Shown here: positions 1 to 12,115 of the stretch, piece after piece | How positions within the stretch are numbered: position 1 is the stretch's first letter | How the letters are laid out: every line of letters begins with the position of its first letter | Notes under the pieces: model-generated | What the model was told of the DNA's origin: nothing | Databases searched by the model: none | Seen by the model: the letters and a program-made list of their open reading frames with translations, nothing else | Translations under genes and position numbers: made by a program | DNA from: Sipunculus nudus | Taxonomy: Eukaryota > Annelida > Sipuncula > Golfingiida > Sipunculidae | NCBI GenBank assembly: GCA_026874595.1 | Contig: CM049313.1 | Coordinates: 67,944,659-68,008,658 of the forward strand | Direction: 5' to 3' | DNA: 64,000 nt

Positions 1-1768
1 TGGCACAGGTCAAGGAGTGTACGACGTTGGTAGTTAGGTCAAGGTAAAATAATATCAGGTGTTCTACTGTTACCTTTGTCTATAAATCTGATTCACGGTC
101 AGTTTTTATAATCCGTATTGGAAATATAGCGCAAATATGACGAGAAGAGAAAAAAAAAACAAAGAAAGGGTAAAAACGGAAAGAAAACAATTTTGAAAGT
201 CAATTCCTTAAAGAAAAAATAATTTATACTGAAATAAACTCATCAGTCCCTCTAAGCCGCCCCTTCGTACGGTGGACGGTTATTAATTACATTTGGACCA
301 ATTAAATTACTAAAAAAAAGCGACCAGAAGTCCCATCCTAAGTGTATGCCAACGTCAGATCATAGCAGATTCAATTGCAGTATAATGTGTTGAAATGGAC
401 GAGTACGTGAAAATTAAATAAAACAGGTGAATTTGTAATGAATAATCGTAGGAATTCTGTCAGAGTAAAAGCATAAAGAAAAAATACACTTCAATTGCAA
501 GAAGATTTGTAGAGCACTCATGCATGCATCAAATATTGAAATGAAATTATTTTTCTTCTTATATACTTTTGCGAAATAATCTCCAAAAGATTATGATATG
601 CTCGTTTCAAGTATGCACTCGCAAAATGCATAGCCTCAGTTCATATATGTCAAATTCAGTTTACACATATATATTTTGTAATCATTCTTGGATAGATTCA
701 AAGACTAAATTATGTTAACCTTGGAAGGAAATTCTGTTGAAATTTATGTACGAAATGCTAATTGGCGTCAGTTCATCTTCCAAGGTGCGGGGGATGACTT
801 ATTTACACACACACATATATATATATAAATATGTTATATTGTAAAATAAAATGAAGAACGTGAACAAGCATTTATATATATACATATATTTTTTTGCACC
901 TGTATGAAACATTTCATATATATTGGCATCTGTATGACACAATTTCAATATATCTACTTCATCACATTTCCGATATTTTACAATTATGTGATAGGATTCT
1001 AGAACATAAGGTATTAACATTTTCCAATATAAGTTAATTGTAAACTAGGTTTAATTATAATATTTTTGGTAAAATCATAAATGGAACCAAAGCCTATACC
1101 TCTGTTTATTGATATATTTTATTTACAATACATAAAAATTATTGAATGAATGGTTGGGGGGATGATTACATTGACCATCCCCCCTTGCCAATAGATCGGG
1201 GTGGGATATATACATCATCCCCTCACCCACCACTATATTGATACCCCTACTGTAGGTAATACCTGTTGAAAAAAAATTCTTGTAACGCCTTCGTGATGTC
1301 TGTATGAACATGTTTATCTTCAAGTTAGTTAACACTGTGTAAGCGTCAGTGTTGACAAACCGAAAAATCATGTCACCTAAGGTGGCTCGTAGCGTATGTG
1401 CCGAAACTGAAAGGCAACAGTTGCAAAAAATAACCTTTTGCATAACTCTGACTTGCCGCCAGATGTCCTTGTTGAAAGTGTGAATTCATATTTTGGCGAG
1501 TCCCCACATGATATAAACACATATTAACATTACGAACAGCCTGCGTGTGGTAGGGTCACCGTTTTCTGGCCATCTTTTTTTTTTTGAAAGGCTCAAGGGA
1601 GTATCTTTATATAATGGACCTCAGATCGGAACAGGGCCCTTAAAATAACTTTTACACAAAGAAAACAAAAACAAACAGGTCAACATCAGGGACAGAGACA
1701 GGAAGGGTAATAACAACCTCTTCCCAGTTTCTTTACATAAGGTTTTCATAGGTACACGTAACACTTAC
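1..1768. other. No gene seen (expected GPCR intron)
   Basis: AT-rich DNA left of the TM2 exon. I looked on the minus strand for a TM3-like exon (a DRY motif) and found none. The 106-codon minus frame at 1123-1443 has no receptor character. Confidence 0.5.
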
Positions 1769-1859
1769 TGATTATGTTAAAAGCGTCGACGAACAATGAA
1801 ACGCACAAATCCGCCAGCGCGAGGTTACAGATGAAGATGTTACCCGTACTTCTCATATT
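1769..1859 (-). CDS. Class A GPCR, second coding exon (intracellular loop 1 and TM2)
   Basis: The minus strand shows an acceptor ATTTTACAG just before 1859, then 30 codons plus one base, and a donor A|GTAAGT after 1769. It is entered in phase 0, matching the phase-0 end of the exon at 5832-6010, and it leaves in phase 1. The peptide begins NMRSTGNIFIC and contains the TM2 hallmark NLALADL (D2.50), followed by CVSLFVDAFNII. Spliced to the first exon, it gives K-x-MR-x-x-GN-x-F between TM1 and TM2, an arrangement known from melatonin-type receptors (LRNAGNIF-like). TM3 to TM7 were not found to the left and should lie outside the window. The intron between the two exons is about 3.97 kb and carries a hAT-like repeat. 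The family call is firm and the subfamily call is weak. Confidence 0.85.
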
Positions 1860-3227
1860 CTGTAAAATAAATAAAATAAAACAAAATAAATACTTTAATA
1901 CTAAATATCATCTAGATTTTCCAGTGCTCAAATGGCTGACCTTATAGGAAAGCGATATACCTCATGCAACTCCATCTAAAATAATTTTTAAAAATGTCAG
2001 AAGCCTTTCACTTCAAAAAATATTAGCGACTTTTTTCGGGGTCATGGAGGAACAGACGACCATCTTTAACAATAAGATCCTATTGTATGCCGATCACATT
2101 CATAACAGAGACCTCGAATAGAACCAGCGAGACCCCGAACGTTGGTATATGACATAAAATTGTCTTGAAGGCAACATATGACTGGTAATGGTTTCCTAAA
2201 TGTGACTTCGCGCCGTTGGCTGTTAAGATGTTCCGACAGTTGCATAAGAATGTACCTGAGTCTCTTAACAGTGTCACAAAAAGGGTGATTCGACTCACAA
2301 AAGGTAATAGACTGTAATAAAAAGAGACAAGGTAAGTGGCGGATTAAGGGGGTGGCTGACTGGGCTGTAGCTAGGGGCCCCGGTGTTTAGGGGGCCCCTT
2401 AAGTAAGTTTAAAAGCCGTTAAACAAAAACGTGAACAGATTTTATAAAAATTGACCTGATTATAGGAGGTCGATACCGAGTGTCAGTGCCATGCGTCTAT
2501 GATAACTAGATCTTTATTACCGACACCATATTTGTGCCGAAAAAGTGAGTGCAAAAAAATATTGGAGCTTCCCGCAATAAGGACCCCCACATTCCTTACA
2601 ATGTAGAATTTTTCCCTGTGCGATGCAAATCAGATATTGTAAGTATGGAAAGGGTTCAAACTGTAATATGATGTAATTCATATGTGAGAAAAAAAGTCAC
2701 TCGTGTCAAGTAAAGAACTGAAATGAAAAAAAAATAGGGCATGTTTAGAGGGGGAAAACATTCCCCTGCTAATATATTTTAAATTAATTTTTAGGGGGCC
2801 CTCTTTTTCACTTGAAATTCAAGATGTAGTCAATAATTCAATCCGAATCTTCAGTAATGGTTAACATTCATGATTATATTCGATGTCATATTCTCTACCT
2901 GGTGTCATTGGGTTGTCGACAATGCTTTTGAAAAATGTTCATTTCAGCATAAATCATTTAAAGATTTGATAATGATTACTGTTGCCCGTGTTCATCGGGT
3001 CAGGATGTATCATACCCGCCAGATATTGATGGTCAATGCAGTTATCATAAGCTTATCAGCGAAATTTTATGGCAATATAGAAATCTTTAGCGGCGGCTTA
3101 TACAAGTGTTTAAAATGCACAAAAGAGTGGCTGTTAGACAAAATTCTGCAAAAACCAAACGTTGGATTTTCACAATTCACGCTGTATATACAAAAAATAG
3201 AATGAATTCAATAGGACTGGTTAAATT
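1860..3227. other. GPCR intron with a possible old element
   Basis: A GGGGCCCC/GGGGGCCCC-rich segment at about 2335-2400 and again AGGGGGCCC at about 2795 may be the ends of an old transposon. Otherwise nothing is recognised. Confidence 0.3.
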
Positions 3228-3993
3228 AAAGCCTACAAATTTCGTTTTGCAATATGTTCCGATATGTTGTTGCGTATTGCGATATGTATTGCGATATTTC
3301 ATTGTTTTACACTTCTTAGGAAATAAGTATATTGTATCATATTATATATACTATTTATTTTATTATTATAAATAATTCTTTATCATGTTAAATATAATGA
3401 GAAAATAAACGTTTATGCTGATCAGTTTATTTAAAAGACGAAATATCACAACATAACTTGCAAATGTACTTGGTAAAGCGCTAAAAGTTTCTACATGAAA
3501 ATAACTTGACAACGGAGAATTCTGGACTGTGGTGTGTGTACAATCAAAATTGGGCACCACATCGTAATGTAGCCTATCTTACACAAGAGTAGTGTTAACC
3601 TGACGCTTGATCTTAAAGCAGTTCTTTCTTTTGTTGTTTGGAAATTGATCTCGTAAACCAGTAAGTCATCGAGCAGACATGCATATTATTAGAGACGGAC
3701 CTTTAATCACTGGTATATCAGGCATACTTGAACATTTTCTACTTAACGTGTAAAGACACAATAGCAGCTTTCACTTTCAGCCTGTCATTGGTCTCGACCC
3801 ATTTAGATAAATTTGTAAAAGAGACTAATTTTTTCCTTTTTAAAATCCAATTTTAGGCAAATTTAACGAAATATAGAAAATTTCGAAATAACCTTTATAC
3901 TCGATACTTAATATAGGAATTAACGTACGCGATATACCGATATAATATCTCGCACCTTATATACCGATATACCGATAATATCGCAAAGCCCCG
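3228..3993 (+). mobile_element. hAT-like non-autonomous element, copy 1 (in the GPCR intron)
   Basis: This is the first of three related elements of about 770-850 bp (others at 17883-18726 and 58381-60515). All start with repeated TTGCGATAT/ACAATATATTGCG words and end with a run of CGATAT words followed by GC-rich CGC...CCC (here ATATCGCAAAGCCCC). Ends of the type GGGGCTnnGCGATAT are known from hAT-group MITEs. The interior shares blocks with the other copies: a segment around GGACGGACCTTT near 3698, then TATATCAGGCATACTTGA and a block around AAGACACAATAGCAGC. There is no intact transposase. It sits in the intron between the two GPCR exons. Confidence 0.55.
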
Positions 3994-5831
3994 CTAATGA
4001 CCTTTGCTGGTACAATTCTTTGTTCGATGAAGTTTAGACTAGGACATGTTTGTTATTTTATCTGAGTCTGTGAACAAAATATCCCACCAAACCCTGGGAT
4101 TTATTGTATTTCTCAAGTGTACTGGACTTCAGGCAAGGCACCCTTTAGGTTCTCTTCATCTCTCCGTCTGTGTATAAAAAATATCCCAGCTAATCTTCAT
4201 ATAAATGATATTTATAGGGAATGCCCGACTCAAAGAATAGCATATGGATATATAATTTGATGTCTGTTAGTCCAAATGTCCCTGTGCAAGATATTTGTGA
4301 TTTTTTTCTGCCTGTTATAGACAATCCACTAAGCCATGCAGGCCTTGCTATTCTCTGGTTATGTTTATGGAGCTGATGGATGTTTACGCTTTTTAAGAGC
4401 CATTTTGAACTGAATCGTGAATACCCTCCAAAGTACTGTTTTGAGAACATATGAACCGCTCAGATGTTCAGTATTTCTTTGCATTAAAACCTGATTAGAG
4501 ATGTAATAGGATTTGACTGGCATCTCGACTCCTAAACGTCAAATGTCAAGCGGTTAGGGGAATATGCCAGTGCAACCAGTGCAGGTTGTTAGAGAATGTT
4601 GTCATCTCCACTTGGAGGATAATAGAAATCCATAATTGTCGTCAGGGCAGTCCTACATGTTTCACAGTCCATACTGAAACCCCCACGATGGGAAACACGT
4701 CTTAAGTTGATATGTCGGTATTCATTTCATGACGACTCCGGTTAATAATTCCCGTTCAATAATTTTACAACAAAACTAGATACATGAAAAACAAATCAAT
4801 ATTTGGGTACACTGACAAGACACTTTGACCGACTAAAGTTTATAAACATTATTTTTTTTTATTCACTGATAATATAGAAGCAAATCTGAATGTTCATAAG
4901 GTCTACAGCACGGAAAAACGAAAATACATAATTTTCTCATAACCCGAAATACCGATAACGAATAGAAATAATTAAATTTCCTTACATATATTTTTATATT
5001 TATTTATCCATGGTAATCGTGCGACGTATCACTTTTTATGATACATTAGTTTTTAACAGTTTCTTTTTATGATTATTCTGCGTATCAAGTTTTACTATTT
5101 GAAGTTTTTACGGCGTTAATGTCCTGCTATCACGTTTCTTTGCTTATATACTTTTGTTAATGCAGAGCTTTATGTCAAACTGTTAATATCTACAATAATG
5201 ATTATCCTTTAATCCCTAGCCAAGATTTTTATCAGACAATCGTTTTCCTGGTTTATTGATTCATAGCCCCCTACTTCAACATACTTAATCCTGAAATATA
5301 TAACATGTTCAACACCATGCCGCCTTATTAATGATGCAAAACAATAATGTAACTCTGATGTAACTGGTCCTTTTTCGGTTTAAAATCATGAATTGCTTTT
5401 CCTGTTCGAAAATTGTGGGTTTTTTAAAATAATATATAACAACTTTTTGATTTAGCGGTGCACCTTTCCTGATGAAAAGCGACTTTTCGTAAAACATTGA
5501 TCATATATATAAACATGGCGAAGCATATTGGTGTATTGAGGCCTGCTAATATTGTCAGTTATGAGTGGTTTATTGCAGCCTTTAATATTCGAAGACTTTA
5601 TGGTAAGTAAATTTTAGCATCTTTCTCCAACAATACTTACACATTTATAGTTATAAAAATATCAAGGCACACACACACATGTTTATATATATATATTGAA
5701 ATATGAAATATATATATATTATATATCATATTTCATGGAGTTTCCCAGCAATGGTTTTAAAAGGTGTGTTTTATCTTTCATATACAGTGCAAATAATATG
5801 TATACGGAGAAACAGTTTTAATATATCTTAC
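3994..5831. other. GPCR intron, no gene seen
   Basis: Unremarkable AT-rich sequence with a short CA/TA tract at about 5670-5720. Confidence 0.5.
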
Positions 5832-6010
5832 CTTATCTGTCAGTACGACTCCGATGATCAAGAAGTTCCCGATAGTGCCAGTGATGGTGGCACCAATTAG
5901 CATAACCAAATAAGGCACGGAAACGCCGGCGTTACTGTATATATACCCCTGCTCGCTAAGTGACGAACGGTTTTCGGCTTCAAAGATGTGTGGCAAATCC
6001 ATACTGCCGG
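5832..6010 (-). CDS. Class A GPCR, first coding exon (N-terminus and TM1), partial gene
   Basis: Read on the minus strand, a pyrimidine-rich acceptor (TTTCTTGCAG) ends at 6011. The exon then has 8 bases of leader and an ATG at 6002, followed by 57 codons, and stops at the donor GATAAG|GTAAGA after 5832 in phase 0. The peptide has a short hydrophilic N-terminus with an N-glycosylation sequon (NRS, residues 11-13), then a hydrophobic helix at about residues 28-54 with the TM1 signature TGTIGNFLIIGVV (G-N at position 1.50), and ends TDK, where intracellular loop 1 begins. This is a seven-transmembrane receptor fragment of the rhodopsin family, placed in the plasma membrane. The acceptor upstream of the ATG implies at least one 5' untranslated exon further right. 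The TM1-loop-TM2 pattern joined with the exon at 1769-1859 most resembles melatonin-receptor-like proteins, but the ligand cannot be called. Confidence 0.85.
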
Positions 6011-6307
6011 CTGCAAGAAAGGAAATGATGTAAAACATTACAGATTGGAATTCAAGAACCAAACAACGAGAAATGTTCAAACGTGTGAGCTACAGGTAAT
6101 ATATCTATTTGTTTATAGAAAAGACGAATATATGAATCATCTGAAAATCGTTTCTTCATTCTGTTTCGGAAGCCTTTCTTCTTGCTGCATTTAAAAATTT
6201 CAAATTCAAGCAATCCCTAAAAAGTCTGATACCAAAATAACAGTAAGTTATTTGCCAAATAAACAAAACTGATGTCTAAATAAGAGACCTTGCTTCACAC
6301 CTACTCT

Positions 6308-6330
6308 TATATATATATATATATATATAT
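6308..6330. repeat. (TA)n microsatellite
   Basis: Eleven TA units followed by TTTA/TTTATA-rich sequence to about 6366. Confidence 0.9.
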
Positions 6331-6744
6331 TTATTTATTTATATTTATATTTATATATATATTTATATTCAAATCATCAAGGTAACTTATCAACTTGAAA
6401 TTTTGATTTCATTTGGCCGAATGTAATATAAATGAATGTGCAACAGGACGAGAGGGATTATTATTATTATTATTATTATATTACTTCAATTATATTATCA
6501 GACAACGCAACACACATTACAAAACACCTATAGCTAATTTGAATTTAAGAACTTTAAATAAACCTCTTATTATAGCTAATCCTGCATTAACTACTATGGT
6601 TACAAAGTCACCTTGTAAAACTGTATTTATCACGCTTGTACAATGAAAACGGATGGTAGAGTAATCGATATATAGTGTATAGACAGGCGGTGGTAAAATG
6701 CCATCAGACATCTGCGCTATACTTTTTTATCCTCAGTACAATCT

Positions 6745-6747
<3 letters not shown>

Positions 6748-6788
<41 letters not shown>
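6748..6788. repeat. (TA)n microsatellite
   Basis: About 20 uninterrupted TA units. Confidence 0.95.
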
Positions 6789-6792
<4 letters not shown>

Positions 6793-7273
6793 CAAAATTT
6801 TTATCTCGTTTTTATACTACTTTTAATTCTTTATTAACATTTGTCATGAGTACCCAATACTAACATAAAAAATGACAAAATACGTAGAAGAATTATTATA
6901 TAGATATTTGCCACGTTTTGCAAGAGAATGCTATGGTATAATATATAAAGACAACTAAATAAACAAAGGTATATTTTATGTGTTTAACTCAACAGTCACA
7001 AGATGTTTTGTATTGAAAATGTATTGGATGTATTGGAAAATAACTGTCGAACTTTGACTTCAGCATAAAGTACTTTAACCTCAGAAGAATAAAATGGAAT
7101 CATGTGTTTTTATGATTGCTAGGATTATGATCTTCTAAAATTTACCTCTGACGACAAAAAATTCCAGATGATGTCAACTGTGTCAGCATATTATAGTTCC
7201 GATATATCATTTTTTCAAACACGGGTCATCTCAGTTAATAGGATAAAAAGCAAAGCGGATTACCTGATCCGAC

Positions 7274-7680
7274 ATTGTTTTTAATATTTATTGTAGTTGG
7301 AGGTAATTGCCTTCATTTTTATTAATGCTAGCTTAACTAAGTATATGCAGAAATCAATTTCAGTTGCGGACTACTTGACAGGGCAGTATCACCCGCTTCC
7401 TCTCATTTTAAATCCTGGGTTTACCCAGGCCAAGTGACTACTGCACCTGGGGGCCTGAGTGTGTAATCTTACCCATTATTGGCTCATACCGCCGAGGAAC
7501 CTTCAAGGCGCACTCATTTGTGATAGAACAACTGGTGCTGGGCACCGCCTTCTGTTTAAGCCTGCAGAGCGCGCATTCTATGTGGTGGCCGACCGTGAAC
7601 AAACTTACCAGCTCGGCTGAGATTCAAGCTCACGATTCCCCGGCTTGGAGTCCTGTGCTCTATCCCTTAGCCACAGAAGA
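7274..7680 (-). mobile_element. tRNA-derived SINE with target-site duplication
   Basis: On the minus strand the element begins with a tRNA-like head just below 7680: GTGGCTAAGGGATAGAGC resembles an A box and GAGCTTGAATCTC resembles a B box, about 35 bases apart. A non-tRNA body follows, with the segment GATTACACACTCAGGCC near 7450. The insertion is bracketed by direct repeats of 18 bases, CGGATTACCTGATCCGAC at 7256-7273 and CGGCTTACCTGATACGAC at 7681-7698 (16 of 18 identical). This is the expected mark of LINE-mediated retroposition. The 3' end is AT-rich (AATAAATATT). Confidence 0.55.
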
Positions 7681-7698
7681 CGGCTTACCTGATACGAC

Positions 7699-10298
7699 TT
7701 TATAAATAGAACAGTAGAAAACCATAAGAAGAACGGTTGCTTCATCCTAAAATTAACTGTCGTATGGTTAACCCCAGGGCATAAAAAATACTCAAAGACT
7801 ATACATATCGTCTCAAAGGGCTAAACGATGGCTCTCACGGCACGAACCATTTCCTCTCTTGAAGCGTACCTTGGGTTCGTGAGGTCTATAGTAGAGCTTA
7901 ATGGGGATGTATTGAGTGATTTGCCATCAGTTTCATTTGTTTAGAAGAATCTTAAACAGCACTCTCAAGAAAATGAAACCGGCGTCTTTGCCGGTACCTG
8001 AATGCTCTTGCCTTCCATACCAAATCCGTTACCCCATAAAAACTGGTATCATTTCCAGCAGGGGGAAACACACAACGGGTGATGTTTTACACAGAAGAAG
8101 AAACGTTTTTTTTTTTCATCTGGTTATGACATTGCATCCATATTATGCATATATCTAAATGTTAAATTAACTCCAATATAATATTGGATGATCCAATTCC
8201 TATGACGAACTAGACTTCTTTGTAACTGTCACACGTCATTTATCTCAAATTATCCCGCGTATGCTCTTACTTTTGTTAGTCTAGCGATTTCTGTCTGTAA
8301 AGTAGACACAATACTTCAAGAAAGAAGCCAAACTATGCTGAACACTGAATGAAAAATGGACTCAGCAAATGGGAGGTAAAAATAGATATACTTCTTATGA
8401 CAGAATTGTCCTACAGGTGGCGGTGGTGCTGTGCACTATATTGACTCCGACTTCAACTGTAATCTTGACCTTTGACCCAACTGACCCATTTTTTGTATTA
8501 TGTAACACTTGAATGAGAACTATTAAGTTATAATTGTAAAACAAAATACAAAATTGATTGTTATCGCCATGAGTTTTCACGGATGAGGCGACCATGGTGA
8601 CGTCACGTTAAGTAATTTGCATGTAATTCAGGAACTTTTAAAGATCTAACTACCAAACTTGACACTACATTCCTAAATTGTAAATGGCACATGTCTGGTA
8701 AGTTCCAAATGATTTAGTTGGAAAACGACCTGACTGACAACTGCTGAGTCTCATAACTTTCCGCATGAGTGAATTTTAAAACATTGAAATAGAAATGGTC
8801 GCAGTAGGATGTCATCATTGGCCTTACATTTTCATTACTGTTCTGTACCTGTAACAGGTTAGAGGATAATCGACATCAAAATTCTAAAACATCGCACTTT
8901 ATAAGGTTTAAAGTCTGGGTAAATAAAACTTGGGCCATGTATTGCACCATATTTAACGACATCCTCGAAATCAATTAAATCGGATAAAAAAGTAACAGAA
9001 TAATAATGAGAAGAAGAGGGAGATTAATAACGGCAAAAAAATCTCTACCTATGAATAGGTGAAAATGATAAATATCATATCCACACAGCTATAACATCTG
9101 TATGCTATGCCAGCTTAATTCTTTGATCATCAATATACTAGTAAACACTCTGAAATATTATACCGCGTTAATCACAAGTAAAACCCGAAGTTGATGTTTG
9201 GCCATATACTAATAAATTACAAGGGATTTAGAAAGACCTTTGTACATCTTGCTTATTTGCTAGCACTCACTGACTGTAAAGATGTCTTTATACCTGAAAA
9301 AAGGGAATGAAGATAAAACAACACCACGGCAACTCAGGTTGAACTACCTGAATAAACATTCATTAGTGAGCCACCGTTTCTTTGCATGCACAATAAATGA
9401 CCATATTTTATACCTTTAGTGTAGCCGGCTTTGCGACTGAAGCTGAAGAAACCGAAACTTTTGCGGGTGTGTTTTTTTATACCCATTGATGGTACAATGC
9501 ATATAATGGCTAGGAAACAACGAGAAGGTGGCAGATAACGGCTAAACACTTTTCTTTTCCGAACTATTATATTCAAGGCATTCCTGTAAAATCCGGGTTG
9601 AAGTCCTCAGAACTCCGGCTTTTGATGGACATTCACAGGAGCCAACGGGACATGTAAACATTAATGATTGGATTCATAAAACAAGGTCTCGCACTTTATC
9701 TAACATATGGGCTAGATTTCATATAGATTTACTTATTAAACTCATCGGATATGAAAATTAAAGTTTATTACTTAATCTTATTTGTATAATACCCTCTGAG
9801 ACGTTTATGTTACCATTGAAATCCTTATTGTTTGGAACAAATTATATTTTCCATTTATTCAACAGTGATTTTACAATGGAATTTCCAATTTCTCTAATAA
9901 CTTGGGTGAAAATTAATATTCACAAGCTTTTAATCTCGAACAAAGAAGTAAAAGGTCGTTATTATACCAAGTTCTTTCTGTACAGTACCATTAACTCCAT
10001 TCTCCGTCCAGAATGTTTTTACCACGAGTTTAATCGAGTTACTGGACTTAATCATTTATCCGTACTGCGTTCAATGTGTTTTCCTGGCCTATGTTCCAAC
10101 CCTCTACAATGATTCATGGAATTCAACCCTGAGGTTATTTCGTAGTCCTCAAAACAGACAAACAAACAGACACACACGAGTATATTTATTACCATCTTAA
10201 AGTAAGTGATTGAATATTGGCCGAAGCATCAAATCACATCAAATGATCAACAATGGTGTATGAATGTTATAGTGAAGGTGATAACAGTTTTTTTATCC
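7699..10298. other. No gene or element recognised
   Basis: Short open frames only. The 101-codon plus frame at 9807-10112 has no motif. Confidence 0.4.
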
Positions 10299-11112
10299 TG
10301 TAACGGAACCTAATATAAACAGATCACGTATGCGTGATGAACACAAATTTTGTAATGGAGATAACAAAAAATCAGATTCTGTAACACTAGGCAGCGTTAA
10401 ATGTCTAGGGGAATGAATAAAGAAGTCATTTTTTTTGTTAACAAATAACTATAATTTATTCTTAAAACAACCCTAACATTACAATACAATTATACAGTAA
10501 AACAGCGGTATAAAAACAAATCAATACAATCAAACAGTGAAATAGACAATGTGCATAGTACCTCGATACCACCACCGTCACAACGATAAGTTCTTTAAAA
10601 TGTCTATGCCGGATGAAAAGTCCACTCCAATCCTCCCGGAGAATAACAGTCCAATGTAAAGCTCTTGTAACAATCCAGAAAGTAAACTTGAGACAGGCAG
10701 CAATAAATTGTATAGCGTTAGTAAACGCAGAATCCCTGAAATTACTGGATAATCAGACAGGTCCCACAAACTGACATACACACGTCTGTGTCCGCTGGAA
10801 TCTTCACCCTCTCTCTCGGCTCTAAAACACACCCCTCTAATTATAACTTCTTGTCCCAAGCCGAGAATTTTCCATTTCTCGAAGAGTCTAAATGATCTAA
10901 CATAATACACAGTAAACACGCGTTACAGGAATCATCTAAAAGAACATCGCTGTGTCTGTCTTCACACACCCAGGTCCACATGTGACCTCGGACAGGCGAG
11001 AAAGCCGCAAGCTAGCGTGACAACGAGAGTTTAACCAGTACGGATTAAACATAGAATGCAACAACAACACGAGTTACGCCCGTGTGACACTATAAAAAGA
11101 GCACCTGTAACA
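10299..11112 (-). mobile_element. LTR-like element A (solo LTR candidate)
   Basis: This is one of four dispersed copies, about 800-915 bp, with ends TGTTAC...GTAACA. In sense (minus) orientation it starts TGTTACAGGTGC at 11112 and ends near 10299 with GGTTCCGTTACA. Internally it has a conserved AATAAA signal (AAGAATAAATTATA), then GACTTCTTTATTCATTCCCC and the near-palindromic ACGCATACGTGATC. TG...CA ends, one polyadenylation signal near the 3' side and no gag or pol argue for a solo LTR. A 113-codon open frame in the sense direction (10578-10919), partly conserved in copy D, has no known motif. No exact target duplication was found, so the class assignment is an inference. Confidence 0.5.
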
Positions 11113-11446
11113 GTCCACCGTAACAAAAGCGTTTTTTTCTCGCTTAATAGCTATGGACAGCAACACGACTTCTTTAGTTCAGTAAATAGATTGGGAGAAA
11201 GTATGGATTGCGGATGAATAAATTTCTATTTAATTCTTTGTCTTTCTTAGTAATCCGTAAATAACCTATTATAATGTTGCAAGTATGAGTGCAGACCCTA
11301 ATTTTCGGCTCAACCGGAATGACCCGCTATATAAATACCGGACCGTTTGTACTTTGACCAGACGGGTCCAAAATGATCCGGGCTACCCCCTTTAAATAAC
11401 GGGGTGACATAAAAGCGGACCAAACTATCTCGCTAGTAAAGCTGCG
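10960..11446. repeat. 488-bp tandem duplication, unit 1
   Basis: This unit includes the 5' third of LTR-like element A (sense start at 11112) plus about 330 bp of unrelated flank up to CGCTAGTAAAGCT. It is repeated almost exactly, offset 488-490 bp, at 11447-11935. Shared landmarks are TTCACACACC, GCTAGCGTGACAACGAGAG, GATGAATAAATTTC and GGTGACATAAAAGCGGACC. Confidence 0.85.
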
Positions 11447-11935
11447 TCTTCACACACCCGGGTCCACACTTGACCTCGGTCAGGCTAGAAAGCCCCAAGC
11501 TAGCGTGACAACGAGAGTTTAACCAGTACGGATTAAACATAGAATGCAAAAACAACACGAGTTACGCCCGTGTGACACTATAAAAAGTGCACCTGTAACA
11601 ATCCACCATAACAAAAGCGTTTTTTCTCGCTTAATAGCTATGGACAGCAACACGACTTCTTTTGTTCAGTAAATATATTGGTGACAAAGTATGGATTGCG
11701 GATGAATAAATTTCTATTTAATTCTTTGTCTTTCTTAGTAATCCGTAAATAACCTATTATAATGTTGCAAGTATGAGTGCAGACCCTAATTTTCGGCTCA
11801 ACTGGAATGACCCGCTAGTACTAATACCGGACCGTTCGTACTTTGACCGGACGGGTCCAAAATGATCCGGGCTACCACCTTTAAATTACGGGGTGACATA
11901 AAAGCGGACCAATCCTCTCTCGCTAGTAAAGCTTG
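11447..11935. repeat. 488-bp tandem duplication, unit 2
   Basis: Second copy of the unit at 10960-11446, with a few percent of single-base differences. It therefore contains a truncated LTR end (sense start at about 11602) without the rest of the LTR. The duplication happened after LTR insertion. A tRNA-like SINE head begins immediately after its right edge. Confidence 0.85.
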
Positions 11936-12115
11936 CTTTCCTAGCGAAGCGGTTGGGACGCCGGACATGTGCGCCACAGACATGAATTCGAATCCCTGAT
12001 CGGCCCAATAGTTTCCCCTGAGCAATTTATCTTCGTAACAAATGGGGTTTCGTTCAGTGTGACGGCAAACTAGTGACAAAGGGAATGGTGGTTTGACTGG
12101 TTGGGCAATTTCCGC
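11936..12115 (+). mobile_element. tRNA-derived SINE head, second family
   Basis: CCTAGCGAAGCGGTTGGGAC resembles an A box, and ATTCGAATCCCTGATCGG is a good B box, with spacing as in a tRNA. Downstream, CCCAATAGTTTCCCCTGAGC followed by CAATTTATC reads like a SINE body. It directly abuts the right end of the 488-bp tandem duplication. No clear acceptor stem can be folded, so it is not a functional tRNA gene. The right limit is uncertain. Confidence 0.45.

Noticed and set aside
2335-2810. Transposon defined by GGGGCCCC-rich ends
   Set aside because: The two ends could not be shown to be inverted copies of each other, so it is kept only as a note in the intron entry.
5703-6194. Plus-strand open frames opposite the GPCR exon
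   Set aside because: They are the antisense of a well-supported exon and lack motifs.
10578-10919. 113-codon frame, with a similar frame at 36773-36964
   Set aside because: It is inside LTR-like DNA. Similarity follows from the shared repeat, the second copy is shorter, and no known motif appears.
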